This document shows, piece by piece, positions 40,333-49,791 of a stretch of DNA of 64,000 bases. The notes below the pieces were generated by a model that ran no database searches, was not told the origin of the DNA, and saw only the letters and a program-made list of their open reading frames with translations. Positions within the stretch are counted from its first letter, which is position 1, and each line of letters opens with the position of its first letter. A program made the position numbers and the translations under genes. Source of the stretch: Nitrincola alkalilacustris (lineage in GTDB: Bacteria > Pseudomonadota > Gammaproteobacteria > Pseudomonadales > Balneatricaceae); contig NZ_WBOM01000002.1 of NCBI RefSeq assembly GCF_008973755.1, forward strand, positions 310,001 to 374,000, written 5' to 3'.

Positions 40333-42090
40333 ATGCCCACATCAAGGCGCTCCCGTCTGCATTCGCTGAGCTTTGCCAGCGCACTACGCGAAAAATTCAA
40401 AGAGGGTTACAGTCGTCGGGATCTCATGGGGGATCTGATGGCAGGTGTCACGGTGGGGATCATTGCTATCCCTCTGGCCATGGCACTGGCGATTGCCAGT
40501 GGCGTGCGGCCCGAATATGGACTTTATACCGCTATTATTGCCGGATTTCTGATTGCTCTGAGTGGGGGCTCCCGTTACAGCATTTCGGGCCCGACGGCTG
40601 CCTTCGTGGTGATTCTCTATCCGGTGACACAACAGTTTGGTCTGGCGGGTCTACTGGTGGCAACCCTGATGGCGGGGGTTATCCTGGTGGCGCTGGCGAT
40701 TGCGCGCCTCGGTAGACTGATTGAATATATTCCCGAATCGGTGACACTGGGTTTCACCTCGGGTATTGCCATCGTCATTGTCGTGTTGCAGATGAGGGAC
40801 TTCTTCGGACTGCCCATGAGTGTAGATCCGGAATCTTTCATGCACCGGATAGCCCTGTTGTTCGGTGCACTGCCAGATCTGGATATTGCCAACACACTGG
40901 TGGCGCTGAGTACACTGCTGGTGCTGATTTTCTGGCCACGATTGAAGATGCCGATTCCGGGACATCTTCCGGCACTACTGATCGGCACAGGGCTGGCCTG
41001 GCTGTTTGTCGTCAATGGGCTGGACGTCGCAACCATCGGTACCCGCTTCAGCTACACTCTTGCGGATGGAACAACCGGGCAGGGGATTCCACCAATCCTG
41101 CCATCTTTTCAATGGCCCTGGTTGCAACCCGGGCCTGATGGTGCGCCACTGGACTGGTCATGGAGTACGATTCAGGCATTGCTGCCCGCTGCCTTTTCTA
41201 TCGCCATGCTCGGTGCTATTGAGTCATTGCTCTGTGCGGTGGTACTGGATGGTATGAGTGGGCGTCGACACCATGCCAATGGTGAGCTGTTGGGGCAGGG
41301 GGTTGGTAACCTGGTTGCACCTTTCTTTGGTGGTATCACGGCGACGGCGGCGATAGCTCGCTCAGCCACCAACTACAAGGCTGGTGCCCGCTCGCCAATA
41401 TCCGGAATGATCCATGCGCTGGTGGTGCTGGCAGGTCTGTTGATACTGGCACCGATTCTGTCCTGGCTGCCGATGGCCAGTATGGCGGCCTTGCTGGTGA
41501 TGGTCGCCTGGAATATGAGTGAGGCGCCGAAGGTCGTGCATCTGCTGAAGAAAGCGCCAGCGGGCGATGTGCTGGTGCTGCTGACCTGCCTTTCGTTGAC
41601 TGTACTGTTTGATATGGTGCTGGCCATATCGGCGGGTATCGTCATGGCATCGTTACTGTTCATGCGTGATCTGGCCGGTATGACCCGCTTCACGGATATA
41701 TCCTCCCAGCGCAAGCATGTTCCAGTTGAGCTGCCTGAGGGCTGGGTTGTGTTGAAAGTCAGTGGCCCGCTGTTTTTTGCAGCAGCTGAACGGGTGTTTG
41801 ATGAAATGGCTGAAAAAGTCAGAGGGCTGCGCGGGGTTGTGCTTTATATGGATGGTGTACCGCTTCTGGATGCCGGTGGGCTGAATGGGTTTGATCGTTT
41901 TTCACTTTATTGTCAGCAGCAGGAAATTCAATTGATGATCGCTGACCTGCAGTTTCAACCCTTGCGTGCCATGGCAAGAGCGGGTGTTAAGCCAGCGCCG
42001 GGCCGTCATTTTACAGCAACGCTTGAGGAGGCCCTCAGCATCATCTGCTCCGACCCATCGGCTGAAGCTGTACAGGGTATCGCTACCTGA
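40333..42090 (+). CDS. dauA: SulP family transporter DauA
   Basis: A 585-residue SulP/SLC26 transporter with about 12-14 membrane helices (40-440) and a C-terminal STAS domain (about 455-570). Long blocks match E. coli DauA (YchM): GVTVGIIAIPLAMALAIASG, SISGPTAAFVVILYPVTQQF, FGGITATAAIARSATN and LLVMVAWNMSEAPKV. DauA takes up C4-dicarboxylates such as succinate at acidic pH and its STAS domain binds acyl carrier protein in E. coli; sulfate or bicarbonate transport are alternatives. AAGGA precedes the start. Its last 8 bases overlap the convergent GGDEF-EAL gene. Confidence 0.93.
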   Translation: MPTSRRSRLHSLSFASALREKFKEGYSRRDLMGDLMAGVTVGIIAIPLAMALAIASGVRPEYGLYTAIIAGFLIALSGGSRYSISGPTAAFVVILYPVTQQFGLAGLLVATLMAGVILVALAIARLGRLIEYIPESVTLGFTSGIAIVIVVLQMRDFFGLPMSVDPESFMHRIALLFGALPDLDIANTLVALSTLLVLIFWPRLKMPIPGHLPALLIGTGLAWLFVVNGLDVATIGTRFSYTLADGTTGQGIPPILPSFQWPWLQPGPDGAPLDWSWSTIQALLPAAFSIAMLGAIESLLCAVVLDGMSGRRHHANGELLGQGVGNLVAPFFGGITATAAIARSATNYKAGARSPISGMIHALVVLAGLLILAPILSWLPMASMAALLVMVAWNMSEAPKVVHLLKKAPAGDVLVLLTCLSLTVLFDMVLAISAGIVMASLLFMRDLAGMTRFTDISSQRKHVPVELPEGWVVLKVSGPLFFAAAERVFDEMAEKVRGLRGVVLYMDGVPLLDAGGLNGFDRFSLYCQQQEIQLMIADLQFQPLRAMARAGVKPAPGRHFTATLEEALSIICSDPSAEAVQGIAT

Positions 42091-44704
42091 TCCGATGCAG
42101 ATTCTCTGATGGACGGCTGACACGCTCTGGCTTGTAGTTGAGCAGCCACTGTTTCAGCTCGTTTGCCGGCAGAGGGCGGGCAAACAGATAGCCCTGCTGG
42201 TACTGGCATCCCAGCTCATTCAGGAGCTGGCGCTGCTCTTCCGTTTCCACACCTTCTGCGATCAGCCGCAGCTTCAGACTCTTGGCCATGGAGATGATCG
42301 CTTCGACCAGCAGGGCGTCTTCACTGTCCTGGGTCAGGTCACGGACAAACTCACGGTCTATTTTCAAGGTGTCTATCGGGAAGCGCTTCAGGTAGCTCAG
42401 CGAAGAGTAGCCAGTACCGAAATCATCGATTGCCAGATGCACGCCAATATCCTTGAAGGCCTGCAGCCAGACAATGGTGTCGTCACTGTAGTCCAACAGC
42501 AGTCCTTCGGTTATTTCCAGCACCAGTTGATCGGGCTTGAAGCCAGTCTTGTCCAGTATCGAGGAGAGCTGTGTCGCATCCAGCCCCAGATCGCGCTGAC
42601 GTCCGGATATATTGACCGAGAGGTAGAGGTGGTGACCTTCGCTGTTCCAGAGTGTCAGTTGGGAGCAGGCGGTTTCCAGCACCCATAAGCCGATCGGACC
42701 GATCAGACCGGTATCTTCAGCCAGCGGAATAAAGGTGTCAGGGGATACCATGCCCAGTCTGGGGTGGTGCCAGCGCAGCAGCGCTTCAACACCGGTAATT
42801 CTGCCGCTGCTACCCAATACCAGTGGTTGATAATAGATCTCCAGTTGCGACTGCTCCATCGCGATACGCAGATCCTGCTCCATCTCCATCATCGTGTTGG
42901 CCGTTTCCTGCAGGGCCGAGGTAAAGAATTGGAAGCGGTTACGGCCTGTCTGTTTTGCGCGATACATGGCAAGGTCTGCATTGCGCAGCAGGGCGTCGGC
43001 AGTTTCCGAATCGCCTGGGTGCAGGGCGATCCCAATACTGGCACCGATGAAGATTTCACGCCCACTGAGCTCAAAGGGATCAGAAATGGTTTTGATCAGC
43101 TTCTCGGCGATCAGCGCAGCATCACGATCAGAACTGATGTTATGCAGCAGGATCACGAACTCATCGCCGCCGAAACGGGCGACGGTGTCGCTTTCGCGCA
43201 CGCAACTGATCAATCGCTCGGCCACTTGCAGCAACAGGTCATCACCAAACTCGTGCCCCAGAGTGTCGTTTACATTCTTGAAGCGATCGAGATCGACAAA
43301 CAGCAGGGCTATCTTCTGGTTGTCTCTGTCGGCGGTGACAATGGCTACCTCAAGGCGATCCGCCAGCAGTGCACGATTGGGCAACTGTGTCAGCGCATCG
43401 TAATAGGCCTGATGACGGATATGTGCTTCATCCTTCTTGCGCTGGGTGATATCGGAGAACACCGCAACAAACTCTTTGGCCATGCCGGAGGAGTCGTTGA
43501 TGGCAGATATGGATAGCCATTCTGGATAGACATTGCCATCCTTGCGTCGATTCCAGATTTCGCCCGACCAGTAGCCACTGATCAGAAGTTCGTGCCACAT
43601 CTCCTCGTAAAAGGTCTCGCTGTGTCTGCCGGAGCTGAGCAGGCTGGGATTCTCTCCGATCACCTCCTCCGGGCTATAGCCGGTGATGCGGGTAAAGGCG
43701 TTATTCACCATTTTGATCCGGCCTTCGGCATCGGCAATCATGATCGCTTCGGTGCTGGTTTCGAATACCGTAGCGATCATGCGCAGTTGATCCTCAGCCT
43801 CTTTCTTGGCCGTGATATCCTCCTTGACAGCGATGAAGTGAGTGGTATTGCCATCCTGATCACGCAGTGCCGAGATGGATGAGGACTCCCAGAAAAGTGT
43901 GCCATCCTTTTTTCTGTTCAGCAGTTGTCCATGCCACTCCAAACCCTGCTGCAGTGAGTCCCACAGGCCTTGATAGACCGATTCGGGCATTTCGCCAGAT
44001 TTGAGGATATTGGCATGCTGGCCGATCACTTCGTCAGCGCAGTAGCCGGTGACTTCGCTGAAACGTGGGTTGATATATTCGATGATGCCCTGGGTGTCGG
44101 TAATCATGACCGAGACCGGGCTCTGCTCCATGGCCCGGCCTAATTTTCTCAGTGCCAACTCGGCATCCTGAGTACGAGTGATATCGGTTCTGACACAGGC
44201 GATACCGCCCTCCTGGGTAGGGTTATCACTGGCTTGCAGCCAGCGCCCATCGGCCAGTTGTTCGATGTAGTTGCGTTGCTGGTCATTGTCAGAGGCGCCG
44301 CAGCATCCGGTCTGCATCAGATGAGTGGCATTCAGGTTGCATATTTCCTCCCAGTAAACGCAGCCACTGTCTTTGAGCCAAGGGTAGTAGTCGAGCCAGC
44401 GCTGATTACATAAAAGGAGCCTGCCATTGCGGTCGAACAGTGCAAAGGCCTCTGAGAGGCTCTCAACCGCATCATGCAGATGCGCTCTTGCCTGCTCGGA
44501 TCGGGCTTTGGATTTCTGCAGGCGGTGCAGCAGATTACCGAGCAGCATCAGTAACAGCAGGGTGATGATGAGCAGGGTGACGCTGATCACTTCAGTATCC
44601 GTGACTGATGAGGTACGCTCTGCTGCGAGGGTCACTGAAGAGGACAGCAGTACAAGTGCTCCTGCTGACATCAGCGCTGCAGTGTGCTGAAAAAGTCTTT
44701 TCAA
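42083..44704 (-). CDS. Membrane-bound PAS-PAS-PAS-GGDEF-EAL c-di-GMP enzyme
   Basis: An 873-residue protein with a signal-like segment (1-28), a membrane helix (about 37-61), and three PAS domains at about 80-185, 188-305 and 310-430, the last two ending in VKEDIT and FSDIT. A GGDEF domain follows with intact RFGGDEF, then an EAL domain with intact VEALLRWHHP, NISGRQ and [10 protein letters not shown]. Both synthesis and breakdown of c-di-GMP are possible; in such hybrids PAS input usually selects. PAS 1 contains CC in QTGCCG and further Cys, so redox or metal sensing is conceivable. Convergent with dauA. Confidence 0.93.
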   Translation of the reverse strand: MKRLFQHTAALMSAGALVLLSSSVTLAAERTSSVTDTEVISVTLLIITLLLLMLLGNLLHRLQKSKARSEQARAHLHDAVESLSEAFALFDRNGRLLLCNQRWLDYYPWLKDSGCVYWEEICNLNATHLMQTGCCGASDNDQQRNYIEQLADGRWLQASDNPTQEGGIACVRTDITRTQDAELALRKLGRAMEQSPVSVMITDTQGIIEYINPRFSEVTGYCADEVIGQHANILKSGEMPESVYQGLWDSLQQGLEWHGQLLNRKKDGTLFWESSSISALRDQDGNTTHFIAVKEDITAKKEAEDQLRMIATVFETSTEAIMIADAEGRIKMVNNAFTRITGYSPEEVIGENPSLLSSGRHSETFYEEMWHELLISGYWSGEIWNRRKDGNVYPEWLSISAINDSSGMAKEFVAVFSDITQRKKDEAHIRHQAYYDALTQLPNRALLADRLEVAIVTADRDNQKIALLFVDLDRFKNVNDTLGHEFGDDLLLQVAERLISCVRESDTVARFGGDEFVILLHNISSDRDAALIAEKLIKTISDPFELSGREIFIGASIGIALHPGDSETADALLRNADLAMYRAKQTGRNRFQFFTSALQETANTMMEMEQDLRIAMEQSQLEIYYQPLVLGSSGRITGVEALLRWHHPRLGMVSPDTFIPLAEDTGLIGPIGLWVLETACSQLTLWNSEGHHLYLSVNISGRQRDLGLDATQLSSILDKTGFKPDQLVLEITEGLLLDYSDDTIVWLQAFKDIGVHLAIDDFGTGYSSLSYLKRFPIDTLKIDREFVRDLTQDSEDALLVEAIISMAKSLKLRLIAEGVETEEQRQLLNELGCQYQQGYLFARPLPANELKQWLLNYKPERVSRPSENLHRIR

Positions 44705-44884
44705 ATGCAGTATCCAGCTACCTGATTGGGACGAGAAGCCGCCCTCTTGATTTATAGTTATTTTGCCAAGCTTTTCAAAGAGGGCCCATCATCCAACTTG
44801 TCCCCATGCTTTTCAAGCCTCGGGGCATTAATGTTACAGTCTAGCTGCCCTGGATCAAAATAGATCCATGGTATAAGGGGTGAA

Positions 44885-45484
44885 ATGCAAGAAGATGAAG
44901 ATATAGCGTTTGATGATCTGCTGGTTGATCTATTGGCAGAATACCCTGCCGGTATTTCAGAGTATCAGATGCTGAAGGAGCTGGACCGCAGGGATCTTAT
45001 TCATCTGGATGAAGACAGTTTCAGTAATACACTGAAGCTGTTCCATGCCCATTTTCTGTTGTTTCATCGCCTTTATCATCTGCGTGATCGACTGCACCGT
45101 GAGGCTCGTCACTGCTTGCAGATCAATGCGCTGTCTATTCGTCTTTTGCCCTACAGCAGTTCTGATGCTGGCCTTGAGATGGCCGATAAACTGCGTGAGT
45201 ACTATCTGGATATGACCCAGCTTGAGTCGACCGGCGAGAGTGAGCTGGAGCAGATGCTGGATAACTTCTGGCGCTATATGCAGACCGGTCGACCGCTGAT
45301 CAGTGATGCAAAGCGATTACAGGCCTTAGAGGTGCTGGGGCTGGGGGCTGAGGCCAGCGCCCCGGAGATCAAATCCACCTGGCGTCGGCTGGCGATGATT
45401 CATCATCCGGATCGTGGTGGTGATGAGGAGCAGTTGAAGCGGATCAATGAAGCGATGCATATCCTTTCAGGTACGAAGCGGTAA
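44885..45484 (+). CDS. DnaJ-related protein with C-terminal J domain
   Basis: A 199-residue protein. Residues 1-125 match the N-terminal DnaJ-related module (DDLLVDLLAEYPAGISEYQM, then FHAHFLLFHRLYHLRD). Residues 143-199 form a short J domain with HPD (HHPDRGGD) and the helix IV segment QLKRINEAMHIL. It probably stimulates DnaK toward an unknown client. The last 18 bases overlap the convergent PilZ-HD gene. Confidence 0.9.
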   Translation: MQEDEDIAFDDLLVDLLAEYPAGISEYQMLKELDRRDLIHLDEDSFSNTLKLFHAHFLLFHRLYHLRDRLHREARHCLQINALSIRLLPYSSSDAGLEMADKLREYYLDMTQLESTGESELEQMLDNFWRYMQTGRPLISDAKRLQALEVLGLGAEASAPEIKSTWRRLAMIHHPDRGGDEEQLKRINEAMHILSGTKR

Positions 45485-47290
45485 CCTCAGCAGAGAGCTG
45501 CTGATGCCCGATTTGACCGGATCGGAGAGCGCTTCGATAGCCAGATTGCTGTCGAGCAGCGATATATCCCGTGACGGAAACGCGCTGGTGTTTGCCAGGC
45601 TGTATACCAGACGAAGATGTGTTGGTTGTTGATTATCATCCTGACGCATCACCAGTCCGAGCGTCTGATCACTCAAGCGCACGGTTGACCCCAAGGGGTA
45701 TTTACCCTGCTGTGCAATCAGATGACGGATGCTGGCCGTATGCAACTGATCCGGTATGCTCAGCATCTGCTTGATGGCAAGGAGCGGATGGTAGTGCACA
45801 TCCTCCTTGATCCAGCGATGGCTCAATGTATCGTAGGCATCGACTGCGGCTGCCAGTTTGCCCAGGGGATGCAACTCTTCAGCCGTCAGCCCTTTCGGCA
45901 GGCCACTGCCATCCAGACGCTCAAGGCTCTGCCGGGTGATCACCAGCGTTTCTTTCGGTATACCGGGGATGCGTGCCAGTTGGTTGATCAGATCGTCCAT
46001 ATGTTCTCGCAGCTGAGCTGCACGATCATCTGAAAGAGTCAGATTTTTTTCTTCTATCCCTTCAGGAATCAATGACTTGGCCAGATCGTGGCAGAGACCG
46101 CTGAAAATCAGTCGTTCGAGGCTTTCCGGTCTGACCTGATCGGCTTGTTTGAAGGCAACAAAATCTGCCAGCAGAACACCCACTGCGATCGAGTGCTCAA
46201 ACAGAAAATTATCGGCCGAGCGCATCCGGGTCAGAAGCAGCAGGTACTGTCGGTCCTGCAACCAGGCGCGCAGTAAATTGTGCGCAGCTTCCTGTGCCTG
46301 CTCAATGGGCAGCAGCTTCTGCATTCTCAGGGCTGCCACCAGGTCTTTCATGGCTATGACAGCCGACTGATGGGCGCGTCTGATATCCACCGGGGCGTCC
46401 TGAGTCTGGAGTTGCAGGGCGCTGAGCTTACGTGCGTTGTTGCTCGATCCGTTCTGCTCGGAAGGGGGTGTGGAGCCTGCCTGATCGGGAGTGCTCTTCA
46501 CCTCGGCATCCATGAACACTGACTTTTCGCCGGGAATGAACAGTACCGGGGTGCCGGCAGGGTCACCACCATGCCTTTCATGGTTGATCTGATCACGCTG
46601 CAGATCAGTCACCAGATTGGCTACACGCGTTCGTTGCCCGCCATCCAGCGCCTCGAAGCGACAGCCACAATAGGTTTTCTGGCGAGTATCGTTATATTCA
46701 ACCCGAATCAATACCAGATGCAAATCCAACTGAGCGGCGTTGGGGAATATCAGTGTCAGAGGCAAGGGCATCTGACCGGGAGACAGCTGCTTGGTCAGAT
46801 CGCCATTAAACTCCAGACGACAGCCATCGACAGACAGATCCTTGAGTCGGCCATTGATCATGTCGTAATTGGCATCAGGCAGGCGTGCCATGATCTCCAG
46901 CATCGTCCGCACCTGTGCGCGAAAGGACTGACGCCGCTGCAGATAGTGGAGTTTTTTCGGCAGGGGGATATGGTAAGTGATCTCTCCCTGCGCTGAGGTG
47001 ACAGCTTTGGCGACGACCTCAGTGCTGGTCAGCCGACAGCCATCATAAAGGGTTTCCAGGATCAGGGAGCGTCCATCCTGCAGGAGGTGGTTGCGGTTTT
47101 TCGGGAGGGCTTCATCCAGGATCAGTTGCTGTTGTTCGGTGTCGATCTCAACCAGATAGGAGGTCAGGCTCAATCCGGATTCGCGTGGTCTGATGGTGAT
47201 CGGTGACAGTCGCGTCTGTATCCGGCGGAACATCAGCAGAATCTCCTTGCGGGAGGTGATCAACTGCCCTTCTGTCATGGATTGCTGCAC
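45467..47290 (-). CDS. YcgR-like PilZ protein fused to a degenerate HD-GYP domain
   Basis: A 607-residue soluble protein. Residues 9-115 match the YcgR N-terminal (PilZN) domain. Residues 116-230 form PilZ with the c-di-GMP-binding RRQSFR and DLSVDGCRLEF motifs. After a linker (about 235-300), residues 310-540 resemble HD-GYP. The metal motif HD is kept in GLCHDLAKSLIP, but the GYP motif reads GSGLPKG and the HHE before it is missing, so phosphodiesterase activity is doubtful. GTG at 47290 is the start, with GAGG seven bases upstream. A c-di-GMP receptor acting through a signalling output is inferred. Confidence 0.88.
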   Translation of the reverse strand: MQQSMTEGQLITSRKEILLMFRRIQTRLSPITIRPRESGLSLTSYLVEIDTEQQQLILDEALPKNRNHLLQDGRSLILETLYDGCRLTSTEVVAKAVTSAQGEITYHIPLPKKLHYLQRRQSFRAQVRTMLEIMARLPDANYDMINGRLKDLSVDGCRLEFNGDLTKQLSPGQMPLPLTLIFPNAAQLDLHLVLIRVEYNDTRQKTYCGCRFEALDGGQRTRVANLVTDLQRDQINHERHGGDPAGTPVLFIPGEKSVFMDAEVKSTPDQAGSTPPSEQNGSSNNARKLSALQLQTQDAPVDIRRAHQSAVIAMKDLVAALRMQKLLPIEQAQEAAHNLLRAWLQDRQYLLLLTRMRSADNFLFEHSIAVGVLLADFVAFKQADQVRPESLERLIFSGLCHDLAKSLIPEGIEEKNLTLSDDRAAQLREHMDDLINQLARIPGIPKETLVITRQSLERLDGSGLPKGLTAEELHPLGKLAAAVDAYDTLSHRWIKEDVHYHPLLAIKQMLSIPDQLHTASIRHLIAQQGKYPLGSTVRLSDQTLGLVMRQDDNQQPTHLRLVYSLANTSAFPSRDISLLDSNLAIEALSDPVKSGISSSLLRLPLRT

Positions 47291-47481
47291 TGCACGGCCT
47301 CAGCAGATGTGGTTGAATAATTTGAGTATAACACTGCTTTTTTCATTTCTGCGAGACGAAAAGTGCCACCTATGGGCAACACTGGGGGGAACTTGACTTC
47401 ACCCGTTGTTGCCTGAGGTTTATACTGCACACCACATATCACCCTTTTAAATTACAGTGACAGATCGTCACAGGATTCATC

Positions 47482-48099
47482 ATGTCCGTTGAAAGCGCCA
47501 TAACCTATTTTGTCGCCATCTTCATTTTTGCCATTACACCAGGCCCCGGCATCTTTGCGCTGCTGGCGCGCGGCATGACATCGGGTATTCCTGCCTGTTT
47601 TCCGCTCGCGCTGGGCATGACGGTCAGTGATGTCATCTATCTCGTGCTGGCATGCTATGGCCTTGCGACACTGGCGGAACACTGGGGCGAGGTGTTTACC
47701 GTAATCCGGTTTGTCGGGGCGGCCTATCTGCTCTATCTGGGGTGGAAAATGTGGACGGCACCGATCCGTATTCAGGGTGTCGAAGGCGATAAGGATCAGT
47801 CAGGCGTGGTGATGAGCTTTGTGCAGGGGTTTCTGATTTCGGCTTCCAATCCGAAAGTGATACTGTTTTATATTGCGTTTCTGCCGACATTCATCGATCT
47901 GACCTCCCTGACACAGCGAGATATCGGATTGGTGGTGCTGTTGACGGTCGCCGGGCTGATGTGTGGTCTGATGCTGATTGCTGCCGGTATCTCGACGGCT
48001 CGTCGTTTTTTCCAGTCGGAAAAGGCGATGAAAAAACTGAACTATACGGCAGGCTCTCTGATGGTGGCCGCCGGGCTTTATCTGGCTGGAAAAGGTTGA
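47482..48099 (+). CDS. LysE/RhtB family amino-acid exporter
   Basis: A 205-residue membrane protein with six hydrophobic segments. The N-terminal TPGPGIFALLARGMTSG (about 19-35) and the middle QGFLISASNPKVILFYIAFLP (about 114-134) are the two LysE family signatures. Family members export amino acids such as lysine, threonine or homoserine lactone; the substrate is open. It is followed 46 bp later by a thioredoxin-like gene. Confidence 0.92.
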   Translation: MSVESAITYFVAIFIFAITPGPGIFALLARGMTSGIPACFPLALGMTVSDVIYLVLACYGLATLAEHWGEVFTVIRFVGAAYLLYLGWKMWTAPIRIQGVEGDKDQSGVVMSFVQGFLISASNPKVILFYIAFLPTFIDLTSLTQRDIGLVVLLTVAGLMCGLMLIAAGISTARRFFQSEKAMKKLNYTAGSLMVAAGLYLAGKG

Positions 48100-48145
48100 T
48101 ACCTATCCGGCCCTTCTCTTCTGAAAACACCTACAGGAATATCTT

Positions 48146-48550
48146 GTGACAAAACCGATCAAATTTGCCATTGTTTTCTTTATCTTTGCCGCCAGCGGTC
48201 TGTTCCTCTGGAGCCAACTGGCTATCAAGCCTCTTTCTACTGATCTGACGCTGATAGGCCAGGGTAAGCCTGCACTGGTGCTGGCCTATGAGAACTTTGC
48301 GCCCTCCGGAATCGAGGCGATGGAGCGGATCAATCGTGTACGCTCCGATTATGAAACGAGCATCAAGTTTCTGGTTGCCGATATGGGCACACCTCAGGGT
48401 CAGGCTTTCACGGAGCAGTATGAATTGCTTGATGGCATGGTGATTTTTCTGTCTGCTGATGGACAGCCGGTCAGTATCGGTACAGTACCTGTGAATGAAA
48501 GTGAATTGCGTCGCCGGCTGGATAAAGATCTTGGCCGAGCCGGTATCTGA
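48146..48550 (+). CDS. Membrane-anchored thioredoxin-like protein without CXXC, function unknown
   Basis: A 134-residue protein beginning with GTG, with AGGA nine bases upstream. One N-terminal membrane helix (about 6-25) leads to a domain of about 95 residues whose order (beta strand ALVLAYENF, helix, IKFLVADMGTPQG, GMVIFLSADGQPV) resembles a thioredoxin fold. No CXXC is present; the protein lacks Cys altogether. A redox role is therefore unlikely. It may be co-transcribed with the LysE-family gene and ends 6 bp from a convergent gene. Confidence 0.65.
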   Translation: MTKPIKFAIVFFIFAASGLFLWSQLAIKPLSTDLTLIGQGKPALVLAYENFAPSGIEAMERINRVRSDYETSIKFLVADMGTPQGQAFTEQYELLDGMVIFLSADGQPVSIGTVPVNESELRRRLDKDLGRAGI

Positions 48551-48556
48551 GTGAAT

Positions 48557-49579
48557 TCATCGTTCTGATTGTCTGGGTACCCGGGTGCTGAGATAGCGCC
48601 CGATTGCAGGTGTGGCAAACATCAGCAGAAACATCCGTATGATGTGCATGAAAACGATATACAACGGGTCTATATCAGCGGAGGCGGCGATCAGTGCCAT
48701 CTCGCCGATGCCGCCCGGCACCAGTGCCAGAAACGCGTGGCTGAAGGGAATGTCCAGCAGCCAGTATGTCATCAGAGCAAAACCCGCCGCTATCAGCATC
48801 GCCAGCAGAGTCGCCAGTACCGCGTAAAAGCTTACTTGCAGCAACTGCTTGATCCGGGTGCCGTAAAAGCGCCCGCCGATATAAGAGCCCAGCACGATAA
48901 AGGTGATCACCATCACCCAGCCCGGCAGGTCTGTATTGAAGCCAAGGCTGGCCAGAATCGCGCTGGCAAGAAGCGGCCCCAGAAACTCCGGCATGGGTAA
49001 CCTTATCCAGCGGGAAGCCCACCATGCCAGAGGAACAAGCGGCAGGTAGAGCAGGGATTGACTCTGCTGGCTGTCGATGGCTGGCCCACTGAGATCGTAC
49101 TCGGGCATCAGAAAGAAGATGACAGTAGTGCTGATGATCACAAGCGTGATGCGCAGCGTCTGAGCGATCGCAATCCAGCGCCCGTCGCCTCCCAGTTGCT
49201 CACCCATGATGATGACAGCGTTCAGATTACCGGGTAGAGAAGCGAAAATGGAGGTGATCAGATCCAGTTTTGCCAGCCAACGAAAAAGCAGGGTATTGAC
49301 CAGAATAATCAGGATCACTGATAGCGTCATGATCAGTACACTGGGATACCAGTCAACCACCTGCTGGAACACTGCCGGCTCAAAACGACTGCCCAGCCAG
49401 AAGCCCAGCACACCCAGAAAAAAGCGGTTGCCCAGACGGTTGATACGTGTCTGCACACCGCAGATCGCCAGCACCATTATCAGGATCAGCGGGCCAAGCA
49501 TCCAGGGAAGAGGTATATTGATCAACCAGGCAGCTGTGCCACCAGTGGCGCCCAGCATCAGTGTCGAGAGCGTTTTCAA
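48557..49579 (-). CDS. AbrB family membrane protein (AbrB duplication, PF05145-type)
   Basis: A 340-residue polytopic membrane protein made of two homologous halves, each with a proline-glycine entry (PLPWMLGPLI early and RLPMPEFLGPLLASAIL in the second half) and GGIGEMALIAASADI near the C-terminus. In databases such proteins are called AbrB family transcriptional regulator or ammonia monooxygenase; both names mislead, since they are membrane proteins of unknown transport function. It is convergent with the thioredoxin-like gene. Confidence 0.88.
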   Translation of the reverse strand: MKTLSTLMLGATGGTAAWLINIPLPWMLGPLILIMVLAICGVQTRINRLGNRFFLGVLGFWLGSRFEPAVFQQVVDWYPSVLIMTLSVILIILVNTLLFRWLAKLDLITSIFASLPGNLNAVIIMGEQLGGDGRWIAIAQTLRITLVIISTTVIFFLMPEYDLSGPAIDSQQSQSLLYLPLVPLAWWASRWIRLPMPEFLGPLLASAILASLGFNTDLPGWVMVITFIVLGSYIGGRFYGTRIKQLLQVSFYAVLATLLAMLIAAGFALMTYWLLDIPFSHAFLALVPGGIGEMALIAASADIDPLYIVFMHIIRMFLLMFATPAIGRYLSTRVPRQSER

Positions 49580-49791
49580 ACGAGATAAACCTTCTTGTCC
49601 ATGAAAGCACCAGACTGGCAGCCTGGACTGTGTCAGTGGCTTTTACGGTGTAATGAAAGTAATTGAATGTCAAACGAAAAAATATCAGACAACCCGTAAA
49701 TGAGCTCTTGTTTGATTTAGTAATCGGTCATATAGCGTTATACTGCAACTATCTATGCTGCTCATAATTATAAGGTTTCGGAGAAGCCAAC

